A stretch of 7,616 nucleotides of DNA from assembly GCA_947447845.1 (NCBI GenBank), contig CANFNO010000117.1:1-7616 (forward strand), given 5' to 3'. The notes under the pieces are model-generated. The model was given only the letters and a program-made list of their open reading frames with translations. It was not told the origin of the DNA and made no database searches. A program made the position numbers and the translations under genes. This document shows positions 5,898-7,616 of the stretch, in pieces; within the stretch, counting starts at the first letter, position 1; every line of letters begins with the position of its first letter. This stretch comes from Burkholderiales bacterium. GTDB taxonomy: Bacteria > Pseudomonadota > Gammaproteobacteria > Burkholderiales > Burkholderiaceae.

Positions 5898-6824
5898 TCA
5901 AGCCAACGCAGCTTGCGCTTCCCTGTCTTGGGTTTTGGAGGCCACTTGGATCATGCCGGGCTGGCCGTACCAGTAGCCATTGCAGGGCTCGCCCGGTAGA
6001 TAGGCGTCAATCGATTGCTGCGCCTGCGCCGCGCTTTGGGTGCCTTTGCGCACCGCATCAAAAGCCTGCAGGATCTCCAGCGTGTTGCTCGACTGCGGGC
6101 TAACGCGCAGCACATCCACGCCGAGCGCACGCATATCTTTCAGCTCGGCCAAGAGCGAGTACACACGGGCCGACTGCGTCTGCGTGCCATTGAGCACCAG
6201 GAAACTTTCGTCTTCACGGGTGCGCATCAACAGGCCATCGGGATAGTGGATGCAGCTGAACTGGCAGTCATCCTTGGGCACATTGCGGTGCCGCGCGGTA
6301 AAGCAGCGCGCCGAAAATGCCAGCGGCATACGACCAAAGGCAAACACTTCGGTCTGCAAATTCGCCGGGCGATCACGCAGGATCAGCGCCAGATCGTCAC
6401 GGCTCATCTCCAGCGGCATCACCCACCGCTCGGCCCCCAAACTCGCCAGCCATTGCAGCGTGGGCAGGTTGTAGACGTTGAGATGCGGCCCAGCCACAAA
6501 CGGGACCTTGGAGGCCATGCAGTGCACTGCGCCCATGTCATTGGCTTCGACCTTGAAGTGCGCGTTGCGGGTGATCTTGTGCAGCACGGTGACATCGGCA
6601 CCGGACTCAATCAGCACCTGGGTGGACATCACCACTTCCTTGCCCGCAGCGCGCAGTCGTCCAGCGATATCGAGCCAGTCGTTCAGGCGCATTTCGTGGC
6701 GGCGCGAGCACACGGTTTCTCCGAGGTAGACGATGTCCACTGGCGCTTTTGCAACCATGGCGTAAAAGGCCAGCGTGGTTTCGCGCGGCCAGTAGTACAG
6801 AAGAGGACCCAGGGCGAGCTTCAT
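5898..6824 (-). CDS. ubiV: UbiV, U32-family Fe-S protein for O2-independent ubiquinone hydroxylation
   Basis: A 308-residue U32 'peptidase'-family protein that in E. coli forms a complex with UbiU and is needed for hydroxylations of the ubiquinone ring without O2. Four cysteines, Cys39, Cys174, Cys187 and Cys191, reproduce the 4Fe-4S ligands of E. coli UbiV (39, 180, 193, 197), with the same spacing of the last three (13 and 4). Other typical U32 features are [13 protein letters not shown] (34-46), [16 protein letters not shown] (85-100) and [11 protein letters not shown] near the C-terminus (281-291). The ATG at 6824 is preceded by AGGA with an 8-nt spacer and gives the family start [12 protein letters not shown]; an ATG at 6938 adds 38 unrelated residues. 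It ends 17 nt before ubiT. A 133-nt gap separates it from ubiU. The cytoplasmic enzyme likely uses prephenate as oxygen donor, as shown for the E. coli system. Confidence 0.95.
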   Translation of the reverse strand: MKLALGPLLYYWPRETTLAFYAMVAKAPVDIVYLGETVCSRRHEMRLNDWLDIAGRLRAAGKEVVMSTQVLIESGADVTVLHKITRNAHFKVEANDMGAVHCMASKVPFVAGPHLNVYNLPTLQWLASLGAERWVMPLEMSRDDLALILRDRPANLQTEVFAFGRMPLAFSARCFTARHRNVPKDDCQFSCIHYPDGLLMRTREDESFLVLNGTQTQSARVYSLLAELKDMRALGVDVLRVSPQSSNTLEILQAFDAVRKGTQSAAQAQQSIDAYLPGEPCNGYWYGQPGMIQVASKTQDREAQAALA

Positions 6825-6856
6825 GCAGGCATTCCTAAAACGAAATACGGATTCAT
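6821..6856 (-). other. Possible 11-codon leader ORF overlapping the ubiV start
   Basis: On the minus strand an ATG at 6856 opens an 11-codon frame ([11 protein letters not shown]) whose TGA overlaps the ubiV ATG as ATGA. The overlap would suit translational coupling. However AAAGGA sits directly against the ATG with no spacer, which is poor for initiation, and the internal AGGA serves ubiV itself. It is probably chance, and is listed because it fills part of the unusual ubiU-ubiV gap. Confidence 0.15.
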
Positions 6857-6957
6857 TCCTTTGCCACATCGAGCGTGAACGCGAAGGCCCGCCGCAGACA
6901 GTGCGAAACGCACAGCAACGCGGGGCGACAAAGTGCACGCTTGATTTGGCACAGGAA
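6825..6957. other. 133-bp gap between ubiU and ubiV with a small hairpin
   Basis: This is the longest spacer inside the ubi run; the other ubi junctions are 6 to 36 nt. It contains a perfect short hairpin, GTGCG (6901-6905), AAA, CGCAC (6909-6913), with no T-run after it on the minus strand. No FNR/Anr dyad (TTGAT-N4-ATCAA) and no convincing sigma-70 promoter were found. It may carry an internal promoter or RNA processing site, but the sequence does not show which. Confidence 0.4.
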
Positions 6958-7616
6958 TCATTTCCAGGGGCGGTGGTAGGCGCCCAGGGTGTGCTGCTGG
7001 CCCTCGGCCACCTTGTCCAGCGCAGTCATCCAGTTCGGCTTGGCTGAATAGCGGAGTGGGTTGGCCACGCAGGTATCAATCGCCTCTCGCCAGACCTTGG
7101 TCACCTGCGCCACGTAGGCCGGGCTGCGCTGACGCCCTTCGATCTTGATGGCGCCCACCCCCATCGCCAGCAACTGCGGCAGCAACTCCAAAGTGTTGAG
7201 GCTGGTGGGCTCTTCCACGGCGTAATAGTTGTGCTCATCGCCGACATCAAAGCGACCCTTGCACAACGTCGGGTAACCGGCGTTTTCTCCGGGAGCGTAG
7301 CGGTCAATCAGCACACCGTTTAGCCGTGACTCGCGCCCCAGGGGCGTCTCTTGCCAGCGCACCGCCTTGGGTGGCGAGCACACACCGTGCGTGTTGGGCG
7401 CCTCGCCCGTCACATACGAGGACAGCGCGCATCGCCCTTCGACCATCACGCACAGGCTGCCAAAGCCAAACACTTCAATCTCGACGGGCGTCTTCTCCAG
7501 CAACTGCTCCACCTGCAACATGGACAAAACGCGTGGCAACACAGCGCGCGAGATGCCGAAGTACTCGTAATAGAAATTGATGGCTTCGTAATTGGTGGCC
7601 GAGCCCTGCACCGACA
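6958..7616 (-). CDS. ubiU: UbiU, U32-family Fe-S protein, C-terminal two thirds
   Basis: The 5' end lies beyond the right edge; 219 complete codons are present, and comparison with E. coli UbiU (331 residues) suggests about 115 residues are missing. UbiU pairs with UbiV in the O2-independent hydroxylation of ubiquinone precursors. The four Fe-S ligand cysteines are all present: GSLC, EGRC, HGVC and PTLC. Their spacings of 7, 17 and 39 residues equal those of E. coli UbiU Cys169, Cys176, Cys193 and Cys232. U32 landmarks include [25 protein letters not shown] and the C-terminal [13 protein letters not shown]. In-frame reading continues to the window edge, so no start is assigned. It is first in the visible order ubiU-ubiV-ubiT-ubiX-ubiD. 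The related protease-like YegQ/TrhP group is less likely given the cysteine spacing and neighbours. Confidence 0.93.
   Translation of the reverse strand, partial: SVQGSATNYEAINFYYEYFGISRAVLPRVLSMLQVEQLLEKTPVEIEVFGFGSLCVMVEGRCALSSYVTGEAPNTHGVCSPPKAVRWQETPLGRESRLNGVLIDRYAPGENAGYPTLCKGRFDVGDEHNYYAVEEPTSLNTLELLPQLLAMGVGAIKIEGRQRSPAYVAQVTKVWREAIDTCVANPLRYSAKPNWMTALDKVAEGQQHTLGAYHRPWK

Noticed and set aside
6015..6878. A 287-codon plus-strand open frame
   Set aside because: It is antisense to ubiV, which carries the full Fe-S cysteine set and a good ribosome site.
6938..6960. TTGAT and AATCA half-sites suggesting an FNR/Anr box before ubiV
   Set aside because: The spacing is wrong for TTGAT-N4-ATCAA and the second half-site does not match, so no FNR site is claimed.

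Overview
The window looks like chromosomal DNA of a betaproteobacterium, most likely order Burkholderiales and near Comamonadaceae (Rhodoferax/Polaromonas-like). This is inferred from the moderately high GC, the protein flavour and the gene set, not from a database match. Apart from one small plus-strand gene, every recognisable gene lies on the minus strand, so transcription runs from high to low coordinates. Coding density is high and no insertion sequence, tRNA, rRNA or CRISPR array was seen.

Right part (7616 to 3256): a five-gene minus-strand run for ubiquinone synthesis, in transcription order ubiU (5' end outside the window), ubiV, ubiT, ubiX, ubiD. UbiU and UbiV are U32-family proteins that keep all four cysteines known to hold 4Fe-4S clusters in the E. 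coli proteins. UbiT is an SCP2-fold lipid-binding protein. Together UbiUVT are the known oxygen-independent hydroxylation module for ubiquinone. UbiX makes prenylated FMN, and UbiD uses it to decarboxylate the polyprenyl-hydroxybenzoate intermediate. The cluster therefore joins the decarboxylation step to the anaerobic hydroxylation machinery and suggests an organism that respires at low or no oxygen. UbiD carries an unusual Gln where a metal-ligand His is expected.

Middle part (3255 to 1327): nudC (zinc-ribbon Nudix NAD(H) pyrophosphatase / RNA deNADding enzyme) and an orphan parA-type ATPase with no parB beside it. The parA gene ends in a hairpin followed by a T-run.

Left part (1289 to 1): a 53-residue single-pass membrane protein of unknown function on the plus strand, divergent from an arsenic resistance operon arsR-arsC-acr3 on the minus strand. 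The arsR start region holds a perfect 9-bp inverted repeat that overlaps the inferred -10 box and the start codon, which is a good candidate for the ArsR operator. The last gene, an ACR3-type arsenite exporter, runs off the left edge.

No clearly undescribed multi-gene system was found. The most useful leads are the ubiUVT-XD linkage, the UbiD active-site substitution, the ars operator layout, the small membrane protein next to an orphan ParA, and structured intergenic stretches upstream of ubiV and nudC.
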